Shown here in pieces: positions 17,129 to 25,536 of a DNA stretch of 64,000 nt; within the stretch, counting starts at the first letter, position 1; the number at the start of each line of letters is the position of its first letter. The position numbers and the translations under genes were made by a program. Below the pieces are notes generated by a model, which saw nothing but the letters and a program-made list of their open reading frames with translations, had not been told where the DNA came from and ran no database searches. This DNA is from WTGU01 sp965242855 (lineage in GTDB: Bacteria; Pseudomonadota; Alphaproteobacteria; UBA828): contig OZ251509.1 of NCBI GenBank assembly GCA_965242855.1, positions 372,001 through 436,000 of the forward strand, in the 5' to 3' direction.

Positions 17129-18742
17129 CTACAGGGTCCAATTCTGGACGCCAACGAGCTTCTGGAGAGGCTCCGGATACATCCTGGCGAGACCGTGCCA
17201 GCTCTCCTTCTGCTCTGCCTTGCCCAGGCGCCGCGTGATGCGGTTCTGCTCCTTGGCCGCGTCCTCCATCGCCTCTTCCGGCGACTTGTTACCATTGTAG
17301 GCCGCAGTCAGATTGACGTCGAGTGCGTTGAGGTACTCGGCCGCACCGCGCAGCTGAATCTCCGGCACCGCGTCCACGATCGCCTCAGCGTGGGTCGCCA
17401 GGAAGTCGCCCGGATAGGAGGCGAAGAACTCCGCCGACGGGGCGAAGAAGTGGTTGTCGCGCCACGGATCGAAGTAGCCGCCCTCGTTCGGGATCGACCG
17501 CATCGACATGGTCGGCCCGGTGATCCACTGCGAGTAGCAGTAGGCGGCCTCCTGGATCGGCGAGTAGTTGCTCACCACGAAGTCCCAGGCAAAGGCATGG
17601 ATGCACGAGCGGATGAGCTCACCACCGTGCATGGTGCCCGGCACCTTCGAGACGGCGGTCTGCGAAGGTTCGCCATCCTCGCCCTTGGCAGCAATGATTG
17701 ACTGCGAGCCCGCCGCGTCGTTGCTGTAGCGCCAGAGCGACGGCCACCCGAACTCACAGAAACCACGGCCCTGCGCATAGTACTGCGCGTAGTTCTCGGT
17801 GAAGCCGTAGGTGAACTGCTCGGCCGGCATGATGTCCTGCAGCGCGATCAGCTCCTTGACGGTCTCGATGCTCTCCGGCGAGCCGGCCATCGAGTTCATG
17901 TCCTCGTCGAAGTAGAAGTGACCCTTCGACTGAACGCGCGTCATCCAGTGGAATTTGTTCCAGAACGGCGAGCGATACTCGAGGGCACCGTAGAAGTTGT
18001 TGTCCGGGTCGTGCATCTCAGCGCAGAGGGCGTCGTACTCGGTCCAGGTATGGACCAGCTCCCGCTTCGACTTCGGCGCCAAGCCCTTCTCGCCGAGCTT
18101 GTCCTTGCGGTAGCTCAGATGCCACCAGTCGCCGTCGCAATAGAGCCCGTAGGTCTTGCCCTTGTACTTCTGCCCGAAGTCGGACACCGGGAACTGGAGC
18201 TTGTTGGGTCCTGAGTAGACCTCGGGATCGTACTTGTCCATGAGGTCGTCAAGGGGCCGCGCCACGCCCGACTCGGCAAGATCCGCAAGGCTCAGCGGCG
18301 CCGGGATCATGATGTCGTAGCGGCCGGTCTTCGCCACCGCTTCCTGCATCGCCTTCTGGTGAGTCTCGGTGACCGGCACCTCGATCAATTCGACATCGAA
18401 GCCGGTCAGGCCCTTCCACTCCTCGGTGAAGGGCGACAGGTTGCCACCCGAGCCCGACGGATACATGACGCTGATGGTCTTCTTCGGCGCATCGGCGAAG
18501 AGCGCCTTGGCACCGCTGATGGCACGGTCCTCAGGCGTGGCGCCTTCGGCCGCCCAGGCCTGCCTCACGCCGAAGGGCGCTTGGCTCATGAGCATCTTGA
18601 TCGCGCCGGCGCCGAGGCCGAGGCCGGCCATGCCCTTGATCAGGTCCCGCCGCGAGACCTTGTGGTTCTTGCGATCGAGATGCATCGACCAGAGCCGGTA
18701 AAGCTCCTTCTTGAACCGCTCCTTCTTGTCGGTATGCGACAT
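17129..18742 (-). CDS. Tat-exported ABC solute-binding protein (family 1, GlpV/carbohydrate type)
   Basis: This large extracellular solute-binding protein has 537 aa. Residues 1-60 carry a Tat signal: SRRDLIKGMAGLGLGAGAIKML, followed by a processing region near QAWAAEGA. The mature part resembles family 1 binding proteins (FTEEWKGLTGFDVELIEVPV and GTMHGGELIRSCIHAFAW). The ATG at 18742 is preceded by GGAGGGAGG. It heads an operon with two permeases and two ATPases. The five-gene layout with paired ATPases and a long binding protein recalls the rhizobial glycerol importer GlpSTPQV, but the ligand cannot be read from the sequence. Confidence 0.87.
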   Translation of the reverse strand: MSHTDKKERFKKELYRLWSMHLDRKNHKVSRRDLIKGMAGLGLGAGAIKMLMSQAPFGVRQAWAAEGATPEDRAISGAKALFADAPKKTISVMYPSGSGGNLSPFTEEWKGLTGFDVELIEVPVTETHQKAMQEAVAKTGRYDIMIPAPLSLADLAESGVARPLDDLMDKYDPEVYSGPNKLQFPVSDFGQKYKGKTYGLYCDGDWWHLSYRKDKLGEKGLAPKSKRELVHTWTEYDALCAEMHDPDNNFYGALEYRSPFWNKFHWMTRVQSKGHFYFDEDMNSMAGSPESIETVKELIALQDIMPAEQFTYGFTENYAQYYAQGRGFCEFGWPSLWRYSNDAAGSQSIIAAKGEDGEPSQTAVSKVPGTMHGGELIRSCIHAFAWDFVVSNYSPIQEAAYCYSQWITGPTMSMRSIPNEGGYFDPWRDNHFFAPSAEFFASYPGDFLATHAEAIVDAVPEIQLRGAAEYLNALDVNLTAAYNGNKSPEEAMEDAAKEQNRITRRLGKAEQKESWHGLARMYPEPLQKLVGVQNWTL

Positions 18743-19122
18743 GCGCAACCTCCCTCCGCTCCGGGTCGAGACCGCCCCGGCCCCGTATCCCCTCGATGTT
18801 CCACGGAAAGGCACCACGCGCGCGGTGCCGGTAGACTCTCCCTTGGCGGCGCGCACAATAGCAGCAGCGCGCCCGTCATGCAAACAGGAAATGATCGCCC
18901 GGCTCCCGACCGCCCGTCCGCGCTATACTGCGCCGCGCGCCCCGGCGCGCCGGGGGAGGCCGATGAGTGCGGGCGTAGGAAAAATCGGCGGAGTGCTGCG
19001 GGAATTGCGGAGGGCCTCTGCCCTCCCGCCGGGCGGCGCCTGCGCCCGGGAGGAGAGCGGGGAGCGGGCGGTGCCGGCCGGCCCGAGCGCCCTCGGGAAT
19101 ACCCGCGGCTGACGCCTCGGTC
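18743..19122. other. Intergenic region between ABC operon and 2OG oxygenase
   Basis: This divergent spacer of about 380 bases should hold the promoter of the ABC operon (leftward) and that of the rightward oxygenase gene. The only clear element on the plus strand is a -10-like TATACT at 18924-18929, without a good -35. A possible 49-codon reading frame with a ribosome-binding site lies inside it (listed separately). I see no riboswitch, repeat array or strong terminator. Confidence 0.4.
18963..19112 (+). CDS. Possible small protein (49 aa), doubtful
   Basis: A 49-codon frame starts MSAGVGKIGGVLRELRRA and is preceded by GGGGGAGG at 18952-18959 (3-base spacing to ATG) and by TATACT at 18924. 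The C-terminal half is Gly/Glu/Arg-rich and has no recognisable domain. It ends 10 bases before the 2OG oxygenase start, so it could be a leader peptide for that gene or simply chance in GC-rich DNA. I cannot assign any function. Confidence 0.25.
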   Translation: MSAGVGKIGGVLRELRRASALPPGGACAREESGERAVPAGPSALGNTRG

Positions 19123-19695
19123 ATGCGCTGGATCAGGGAATACACGCTCGACAGGCCCGCGCTCTGCGACGAGCTGATCGCGGGCTTCAAAAAGACCCGG
19201 CGGCTCGGCCTCACCCGGCCGGGAACGAGCGCCAGGGGCGTGGACAAATCGTGGAAGGATTCGGAGGACGCGAGCCTGACCTGCTTCCCCTACGAGGTCT
19301 ATGCCGGGGCCGTCCGCGCCTATCGCGGCCACGTCATGGCCTGCCTCAAGGCCTATCTCGCGGCGTTCCCCATCCTCGAGGAGGCGACCGCCAAGCTCGG
19401 TTTCCTGGAGCCGCCGCAGATGCAGTACTACAAGCCCGGCGGCGCCTTCCACGGCGCGCATTACGAGAGCAGCGGCCTCCACATCGCCCACCGGGTCCTC
19501 GCCTTCCAGACCTTCCTCAACGACATCGCCCAGGGCGGCGGCACCTATTTCCTCTTCCAGGATCACACGGTCGCGCCGGCACGGGGCAAGACGGCGATCT
19601 GGCCGGCCGGCTTCACCCACACCCACCGGGGCGAGGTCGCGCCGCGCGAGGAGAAGTACATCGTCACCGGCTGGATCAGCTTCATGAGCATATAG
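19123..19695 (+). CDS. 2OG-Fe(II) oxygenase (phage-type prolyl 4-hydroxylase fold)
   Basis: This 190-aa 2-oxoglutarate/Fe(II) dioxygenase is of the kind common in cyanophages and marine bacteria. Iron ligands appear as H113-x-E115 (GAHYES, Glu in place of the usual Asp) and H168 (FTHTHRG). The 2OG-binding basic residue is Lys178, ten residues later. Supporting blocks are MQYYKPGGAFH, LNDIAQGGGTYF and IWPAGFTHTHRG. The substrate (a protein residue or a small molecule) is unknown. A GC-rich hairpin (19797-19811) lies about 100 bases after the stop and has no T-run. Confidence 0.8.
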   Translation: MRWIREYTLDRPALCDELIAGFKKTRRLGLTRPGTSARGVDKSWKDSEDASLTCFPYEVYAGAVRAYRGHVMACLKAYLAAFPILEEATAKLGFLEPPQMQYYKPGGAFHGAHYESSGLHIAHRVLAFQTFLNDIAQGGGTYFLFQDHTVAPARGKTAIWPAGFTHTHRGEVAPREEKYIVTGWISFMSI

Positions 19696-19985
19696 GCGAA
19701 CGTCCGACGGGGCGCGCCCACGTCACGATGCGTCGCCTCGTCGCCTCATACCGGCTTCGAGGTCGCGCGCTCCGTTGTCCATGTCGGGGGCGCAGCCCGG
19801 GCCTTGCCCGGCGCTTCGGGATCGGTGGCACCCTCGTTCCGAGCGACGACCGCGCTGGCCCGGTCTTCACGCAATACACCGCCTCCGGAGAGTGCCGGAC
19901 GGGAGTCCGTCATCCGCGCGGTCCCTTGTTTCCGCCTGCGCGATCTGAAACCCTTGGCTCCGCGACGGAAGCGGCGAGGGGCGCG

Positions 19986-20630
19986 ATGGACCGCCTGTTG
20001 GATCTCGGCACGCGGATCGAGCTGGTCTCGATGGACCCGCATTTCCACGACATCAGCCTCTCCCTGTACCGGCGCGCGGGCACCGGCGGCGCTTGCGGCT
20101 TCCTCCCGCACAGCTACAGCGGCAGGGAAGGGGTCGAGGCGCGGCTTGCCTTCGTGGCGCGGGCGATGACCGCGCTCGGCGGGATGGGGCCGGCGCCCGG
20201 ACAGCCGGGGCGGCTCGCCTTCCCGTGCGGCGCCGAGCACCGCGCGGCGGCGAAGCGGCTGTTCCTCGAAGCCTGCAAGCGGGCACCGGGTTCCGCACCC
20301 GCGGCGCAACCGATGCGCATCCACGACCGGAAGAACGACCTCGCTATCGCCGCCGCGGGCCTGGGCGACGGGCGCTACCGGATCGCGGCCGAAGGCGGCG
20401 GCGCCAAGGCGGCCCGGCGCGCCGACGGCGTCGCCCGCGGCCTCGTCAGGCTCGCCGAAATGGAGCCGGGAGAGGCGGCGGAGGCGCGCTTCCCCTGCGG
20501 CCACGCGCACGACGCGCTGATCGGCCTGCTGCTCGGCCGGGCGCTCAACGTCCGCACCGCCATGCGCGAGGCGGAGGCCGTCGCCGCCCGCGGCGTCCTC
20601 GCCGCGCCGAGCGCACAACAAGGGGCCTGA
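19986..20630 (+). CDS. Unknown protein at the head of the corrinoid methyl-transfer operon
   Basis: I do not recognise this 214-aa protein. The start at 19986 (MDRLLDLGTRIELVSMDPHF) fits the point where the sequence becomes protein-like. It contains His/Asp-rich starts (MDPHFHDISLSLYRR), the phrase FLPHSYSGREGVEARLAFVARAMTALGGM, and two similar Cys/His blocks, LAFPCGAEHRAAAKRLFLEACK and ARFPCGHAHDALIGLLLGRALN, which hint at an internal duplication or a metal site. It ends 18 bases before the UroD-family methyltransferase, so it is likely part of that operon, possibly as a substrate-specific or accessory subunit. Confidence 0.65.
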   Translation: MDRLLDLGTRIELVSMDPHFHDISLSLYRRAGTGGACGFLPHSYSGREGVEARLAFVARAMTALGGMGPAPGQPGRLAFPCGAEHRAAAKRLFLEACKRAPGSAPAAQPMRIHDRKNDLAIAAAGLGDGRYRIAAEGGGAKAARRADGVARGLVRLAEMEPGEAAEARFPCGHAHDALIGLLLGRALNVRTAMREAEAVAARGVLAAPSAQQGA

Positions 20631-20648
20631 AGCCCGGGAGCGGAGACG

Positions 20649-21692
20649 ATGACGGCAATGCCCTCCATGACCAGCCGCGCGCGCGTGCTCGCGGCGCTCC
20701 GGCGCGAGGCGGTGGACCGGACGCCGGTCTGCAACCCGACATCGGTGGCGACCGTCGAACTGATGGACCTGGTGGACGCGCCCTTCCCGCTCGCCAACCG
20801 GGATGCGGCGCTGATGGCCCGCCTCGCCGCCACCGGCCATACCGAGCTCGGGTTCGACAGCATCATGCCGGTATTCTCGATCATCCAGGAATCCTCGGCC
20901 CTCGGCTGCAAGATGCAGTGGGAGCAGAAGGACAATTGGCCGACCGTGCGCATGCGCGAGCCGATCTGGCGGGACGTGGACGACATCCGCATCCCCAACG
21001 ACTTCCTCCTACATCCCGACATGCGCTGCGTGATCGAGGCGATCCGCCTCCTGCGCAGGGAATTCGGCGACGAGGTCGCGGTCATCGGCAAGACCATGGG
21101 GCCGTGGACGCTCGGCTACCACTGCTTCGGCGTCGAGCCCTTCCTCCTGATGTCGCTCGACGACCCGGGCCGGACCAAGCTCGCGCTCGATCGCATGAAG
21201 GAGGCGACCGTGCAGTTCGGCCTGGCGCAGATCGAGGCCGGCGCCGACGCGCTGACGCTCCCCGACCACGCCACCGGCGATCTGGTGAGCGCCGATTACT
21301 ACCGGCGCTACCTCAAGGACCTCCACATCGAATTCGTGGAGCGCCTGCCGGTGCCGCTCATCCTCCACATCTGCGGGCGCACCGTGGACCGCATGGGCTA
21401 CATCGCCGAGACGGGGATCGCCGCCTTCCACTTCGATTCCAGGAACGAACCGGGCGAATCGATGGCGGCCATGGACGCCCGGGTGTCCCTGGTGGGCAAC
21501 ATCAACAACCCGGAGACGCTCTTCGCCAGGGGGCCGGAGGCGGTGCGCCGGGAGGTCTACGCGAATCTTGATGCCGGCGTGCAGGCGGTGGGCCCGGAAT
21601 GCGCCATCCCCCTTCAGACCTCGGTCGAGAACCTGCGCGAGATCCCGCGGGCGGTGCGCGACTGGCACGAAGAGCATGGCCGCCCGCACTGA
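20649..21692 (+). CDS. UroD-family corrinoid methyltransferase (MtaA/CmuA type)
   Basis: This zinc-dependent methyltransferase of the uroporphyrinogen-decarboxylase superfamily (347 aa) moves methyl groups to or from a corrinoid protein, as MtaA and the N-terminal domain of CmuA do. The zinc site His-x-Cys...Cys is visible as H240 and C242 (LILHICGR) and C318 (GPECAIP). The typical opening SRARVLAALRREAVDRTPV is present. A GGAG site precedes the ATG. It sits directly before a corrinoid protein, an activator and a pterin methyltransferase. The methyl donor is not evident from the sequence. Confidence 0.88.
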   Translation: MTAMPSMTSRARVLAALRREAVDRTPVCNPTSVATVELMDLVDAPFPLANRDAALMARLAATGHTELGFDSIMPVFSIIQESSALGCKMQWEQKDNWPTVRMREPIWRDVDDIRIPNDFLLHPDMRCVIEAIRLLRREFGDEVAVIGKTMGPWTLGYHCFGVEPFLLMSLDDPGRTKLALDRMKEATVQFGLAQIEAGADALTLPDHATGDLVSADYYRRYLKDLHIEFVERLPVPLILHICGRTVDRMGYIAETGIAAFHFDSRNEPGESMAAMDARVSLVGNINNPETLFARGPEAVRREVYANLDAGVQAVGPECAIPLQTSVENLREIPRAVRDWHEEHGRPH

Positions 21693-21731
21693 TCGGCCAT
21701 AGGATCGCCGGCTTTCACGGTCGAGTACGAC

Positions 21732-22481
21732 ATGGCCGAGCTGTCCGACATCGCCAACGCGCGCATCCGCGCCGAGATCGAGGAGTTCCTCGAACGGCCG
21801 GACGAGATCGAGCGGAACGTCGCGCTCTTCGCGCGAATCCGCCCGCCGATGCAGGACATCGCGGCGGCGCTGATCGAGGGCGACAACGAGACCGTCGACG
21901 CGCTGACGGCGCGGGCGCTGGAGGAGGGCACCGACGCCCTCGAGATCATGGACGACGCGCTGATCGCCGGGATGGGCATCGTCGGGATCAAGTTCCGCGA
22001 GAATTTCATCTTCGTGCCCGAGGTGCTGGCCTGCGCCCGGGCCATGAAGGCGGGAATGGCCCATATCGAGCCGATCCTCTCGGCCTCGGGCGTCGACCCG
22101 ACGGGGACCGTGATCATGGGCACGGTGAAGGGCGACCTGCACGACATCGGGAAGAACCTCTGCATCATGATGCTCTCCGGCGCGGGCTTCGAAGTGATCG
22201 ACCTCGGCGTGGACACCTCGGAGGACGAGTTCATCGCGGCGCTCGAGGAGCACCGGGCGCCGATCCTGGGCATGTCGGCCCTGCTCACCACGACCATGCC
22301 GAACATGGGCAGGACGATCGAGGCGCTGATCGACGCCGACCTCCGCGACGACGTGATGATCATGGTCGGCGGCGCGCCGGTGACCCAGGAGTTCGCCGAC
22401 GACATGGGTGCGGACGGCTACGGCAAGGACGCGCTCTCCTGCGTCGCCCTCGCGAAGCGGCTGATGGAAGAGCGCGGGTAG
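21732..22481 (+). CDS. Corrinoid (B12)-binding methyl-carrier protein
   Basis: This 249-aa protein has the two-domain architecture of methyl-transfer corrinoid proteins (MtaC/MtbC/MtvC type). Residues 35-115 form the helical cap (IAAALIEGDNETVDALTARALEEG; KFRENFIFVPEVLACARAMKAG). The Rossmann B12 domain follows, with the lower-ligand motif D135-x-H137-x-x-G140 (GDLHDIGKN) and GMSALLTTTMPNMGRTIEAL. His137 would coordinate cobalt. An extra N-terminal helix of about 30 residues precedes the cap. It lies 40 bases after the methyltransferase, and the two together equal a split version of CmuA. Confidence 0.92.
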   Translation: MAELSDIANARIRAEIEEFLERPDEIERNVALFARIRPPMQDIAAALIEGDNETVDALTARALEEGTDALEIMDDALIAGMGIVGIKFRENFIFVPEVLACARAMKAGMAHIEPILSASGVDPTGTVIMGTVKGDLHDIGKNLCIMMLSGAGFEVIDLGVDTSEDEFIAALEEHRAPILGMSALLTTTMPNMGRTIEALIDADLRDDVMIMVGGAPVTQEFADDMGADGYGKDALSCVALAKRLMEERG

Positions 22482-22488
22482 GCCGCCG

Positions 22489-24474
22489 TTGCGGAAAATC
22501 AGCCGGAGCGCCTACCAGGAGCGGCTGGACCGCCTCACCGAAATCTTCTCCGGCATCGTCGATCACGCCGACGCGCAGGCGCGGAATCGCTGCCCCTACC
22601 GCGACCGCGCCGACCGTTGCACCGCCGCCTTCGCCTGCCGCAACCGAATCCCGCCGGAGGCCGACGGGGAGCGCCCGTCCTGCGGCCACGACGGCGCCTT
22701 CGATTACCGCCTGGCCTGGGAGACCGATCCGGGCGCCCGCGACCGGGCGAAGGCGCGGCTTGAACGAATCCGCCGGAGCGCGGCGGCGCGTCGCGGCGGC
22801 GCGGAACCGGCGGCCGGCCCGGGGACGATCGCCCACGGCGCCGCGACGCGCCCGCTCGTCGCCGGCCTGACGCTGTTCGATCACGCCGACGCGCTCGCGG
22901 CCTGGGTGCCGACCTCCTGCCACCGCAACGGCCGCTGCCACGAATGCGTGGTCGAGGTGACCCGCGGCGAAGACGCGCTCGCCGCGCGGACGGAGGCGGA
23001 GAGCTTCCTGCGCGGACGCTACCGGCTGGCCTGCCAGGCGGTGGTCGCGCGCGCCGACCGGGACGTGGCGTTCGCGCCGCTGCACCGCCGCCCGCGCATC
23101 CTCGCCGCGCCCGACCGGGACGCGCCGCAGGCGTTCGATCCGCTCGTCACGCGGCGGGGGGAGGAGGTGCTCTACGACGGCGCGCCGATCGACCGCTATC
23201 GCGGGCGCATCCTGGGGCTCGCCGTCGATCTCGGCACGACGACGGTGGTGCTGGATTTCGTCGACCTCGAAAGCGGGCGCAGCGTCCACGGCGCCGCCTT
23301 CGAAAACCCGCAGGCCTTCGGCGGCAGCGACGTCATGCACCGCATCTCCTACGACCGGGAGGACGCCACCGGCGCGCTCCAGAAGGCCGCCGCCTCGGCG
23401 ATCAACCGCGCGAGCGCCGAGGCCTGCGCGCGTCTCGGCGTCGGGCGCAACGCGCTCTATGAAATCGTGGTCGCGGGCAACCCGACCATGCGCGACGTCC
23501 TCTTCAAACTCGACGTCCAGGGGATCGGCCAGAGGCCGTACAAATCCCTGGTGGAGAAGGCGTTTCTGGCCGGCGAACGGGCCGATACCGCGCTCCGCGC
23601 GCAGGCCCGGCGGTTGGGCCTGCGGACCAACCCGCAGGCCCGCGCCTACGGCCTGCCCCTGATCGCGAGCCATGTCGGCGGGGACACGGCGGCCGGCCTC
23701 GCGGCGCTGGAGGAGGCGTTCGCCGGCGCGGAGACGGCGATGCTCGTGGACATGGGCACCAACACCGAGGTCGTCCTCAAGCACCGGGGGCGGATGCTCG
23801 CCGCCTCCTGCCCCGCCGGGCCGGCCTTCGAGGGCGGGTTGGTGCGCTATGGAATGCCGGCCTGCGACGGCGCCATCGAAGCGGTGCGGCTCGGCGCCGA
23901 CGGCGCCGCCGCGTGGGAAACCATCGGCGGCGGCGCGCCGGCGGGGCTCTGCGGCTCCGGCCTGATCGACCTGCTGGCGGAGTTGCGGTGCACCGGGCAG
24001 CTCACGGCCAAGGGTGCGTTCACGGCGGACCGCAAGCGGTTCGAGATCGCGGTCGTGCCGGAGCACGGCATCACCTTCTCCAGGGAGGACGCGAGCAATC
24101 TCGGCCAGGCCAAGGCCGCGAACTATTGCGGCCAGTACATCGTCATGCGGGCCCTGGGCGTCGATCCGGCGTCGGTCGAGCGGCTCTATCTGGCCGGCGG
24201 CTTCGCCACCTATGTGAACGTCCGCAACGCGATCGCCATCGGCCTGCTGGCGCCGGTGCCCGAGGAGCGGGTGGTCAAGGTCGGCAACGCGGCGGCGCGG
24301 GGCGCGCGCGCGATCCTGCTCTCCGGCAGCCGGCGCCGGGCGCTCGAACGCCGCGTCCAGGCCATCGCGCATGTCGAGCTCGAGACCACGCCGGATTTCT
24401 TCGACCTGTTCGTGGATGGCTGCCAGTTCAAGCCCATGCCGTCCGTCCTCGCGCCGCAGGGAGAACCCGCATGA
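22489..24474 (+). CDS. Reductive activator of corrinoid proteins (2Fe-2S ferredoxin + ASKHA/DUF4445)
   Basis: This 661-aa protein would reactivate Co(II) to Co(I) on the corrinoid partner using ATP. A 2Fe-2S ferredoxin domain has cysteines C144, C150, C153 and C182 (SCHRNGRCHECVVEV, RLACQ). The ASKHA ATPase domain begins about residue 242 (LAVDLGTTTVVLDF) and includes MLVDMGTNTEVVLKHRG and LYLAGGFATYVNVRNAIAIGL. Unusually, the N-terminus has four more cysteines (35, 44, 50, 65) in a zinc- or cluster-like arrangement. The start is a TTG at 22489, 7 bases after the previous stop. Its end overlaps the next gene by ATGA. Confidence 0.9.
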   Translation: MRKISRSAYQERLDRLTEIFSGIVDHADAQARNRCPYRDRADRCTAAFACRNRIPPEADGERPSCGHDGAFDYRLAWETDPGARDRAKARLERIRRSAAARRGGAEPAAGPGTIAHGAATRPLVAGLTLFDHADALAAWVPTSCHRNGRCHECVVEVTRGEDALAARTEAESFLRGRYRLACQAVVARADRDVAFAPLHRRPRILAAPDRDAPQAFDPLVTRRGEEVLYDGAPIDRYRGRILGLAVDLGTTTVVLDFVDLESGRSVHGAAFENPQAFGGSDVMHRISYDREDATGALQKAAASAINRASAEACARLGVGRNALYEIVVAGNPTMRDVLFKLDVQGIGQRPYKSLVEKAFLAGERADTALRAQARRLGLRTNPQARAYGLPLIASHVGGDTAAGLAALEEAFAGAETAMLVDMGTNTEVVLKHRGRMLAASCPAGPAFEGGLVRYGMPACDGAIEAVRLGADGAAAWETIGGGAPAGLCGSGLIDLLAELRCTGQLTAKGAFTADRKRFEIAVVPEHGITFSREDASNLGQAKAANYCGQYIVMRALGVDPASVERLYLAGGFATYVNVRNAIAIGLLAPVPEERVVKVGNAAARGARAILLSGSRRRALERRVQAIAHVELETTPDFFDLFVDGCQFKPMPSVLAPQGEPA

Positions 24475-25502
24475 CCGCGACCGCCGCGCCGCCGTTCGTC
24501 GCCATCGGCGAGAACATCCACGCGACCCGCGTCGTGCTCCGCAAGGGCAAGCGCGTCGCCGTGCGCGACGGCGCGGAGGCCGTCCTCTACCGCGCGGCCG
24601 ACGGCGCGGAGCGCGCCCTGCCCGTCCCCGAGGCGGCGAAGAAGACCAAGGATTACGAGGAGGGACGGGTCAAGCACGTCCAGATCGCGATCGAGACGGC
24701 GATGGAAACCGGCGACCCGGGCGAGGGCCGGCGCTACATCGAGGCCCTGGTCCGCCATCAGGAGCGGGCGGGCGCGGCCTTCCTTGATCTCAACGTGGAC
24801 GAGATGTCGCCGAAGCTCGAAGTGCAGACCGCCGCCATGGCCTGGCTCGCCCGCACCGTCCAGGGCATGACGGCGCTGCCGCTCTCGATCGATTCCTCCA
24901 GCATCGACGTGATCCGCGCCGGGCTCGAGGCGCTGGCGCCCGGCGGCGCGCGGGCGATGCTCAACTCCGCCTCGCTGGAGCGCCTGGATGCGCTCGCCCT
25001 CGCGCGCACCCACGACTGCCGCGTGGTGGTGACGGCGGCCGGCGAGAAGGGAATGCCCGACGGCGCGGAGGCGCGCGTCGCCAACGCTTCGCGCATGATC
25101 GAGGCCGCAGGCGGCGCAGGCTTCGCGGAGGGCGACGTCTACGTCGATCCGCTGGTCTTCCCGGTTTCCGTGGACGGTCGCTACGGCCGCCACTGCCTGG
25201 ACGCGATCCGCGCCCTGCGCGCCGCGTTCGGCGCCGCGATCCACATCACCGGCGGCATGAGCAACGTTTCGTTCGGCCTGCCGGCCCGCAGGCTCCTGAA
25301 CGAGGCCTTCGCCCTGCTCGCGGTCGAGGCCGGCGCCGACGGCGGCATCATGGACCCGGTCGCGAGCCCGCCGGCCGCCCTCTTCGCCCGCGACCGCGCC
25401 GCCCCGCGCCACCGCCTGGCCGAGGACGTCATCCTGGGCCGCGACGAACACTGCATGGCCTGGATCCGCGCTTGGCGAAAGGGCGAACTTGCCGTAGGGT
25501 GA
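24471..25502 (+). CDS. Pterin-binding methyltransferase (methyl-corrinoid:tetrahydrofolate, CmuB/MtvA-like)
   Basis: This 343-aa protein has a pterin-binding (dihydropteroate synthase-like) TIM barrel that would transfer the methyl group from the corrinoid to tetrahydrofolate. Diagnostic parts are FVAIGENIHATRVVLRKG at the start, GAAFLDLNVDEMSPK near residue 105, LPLSIDSSSIDVIRAGLE, and ITGGMSNVSFGLPARRLLNEAF with its conserved Asn. The ATG at 24471 overlaps the activator stop (ATGA). It completes the set needed to feed methyl groups into the folate pool. Tetrahydrofolate as acceptor is inferred from the family. Confidence 0.9.
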   Translation: MTATAAPPFVAIGENIHATRVVLRKGKRVAVRDGAEAVLYRAADGAERALPVPEAAKKTKDYEEGRVKHVQIAIETAMETGDPGEGRRYIEALVRHQERAGAAFLDLNVDEMSPKLEVQTAAMAWLARTVQGMTALPLSIDSSSIDVIRAGLEALAPGGARAMLNSASLERLDALALARTHDCRVVVTAAGEKGMPDGAEARVANASRMIEAAGGAGFAEGDVYVDPLVFPVSVDGRYGRHCLDAIRALRAAFGAAIHITGGMSNVSFGLPARRLLNEAFALLAVEAGADGGIMDPVASPPAALFARDRAAPRHRLAEDVILGRDEHCMAWIRAWRKGELAVG

Positions 25503-25536
25503 CGCCAAGAATCGAAGACATCCGAGGCAACTGAGA

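Noticed and set aside
19696..19985. Cobalamin riboswitch before the corrinoid operon
   Set aside because: No B12-box-like conserved core could be found in this spacer; only short GC-rich hairpins are present.
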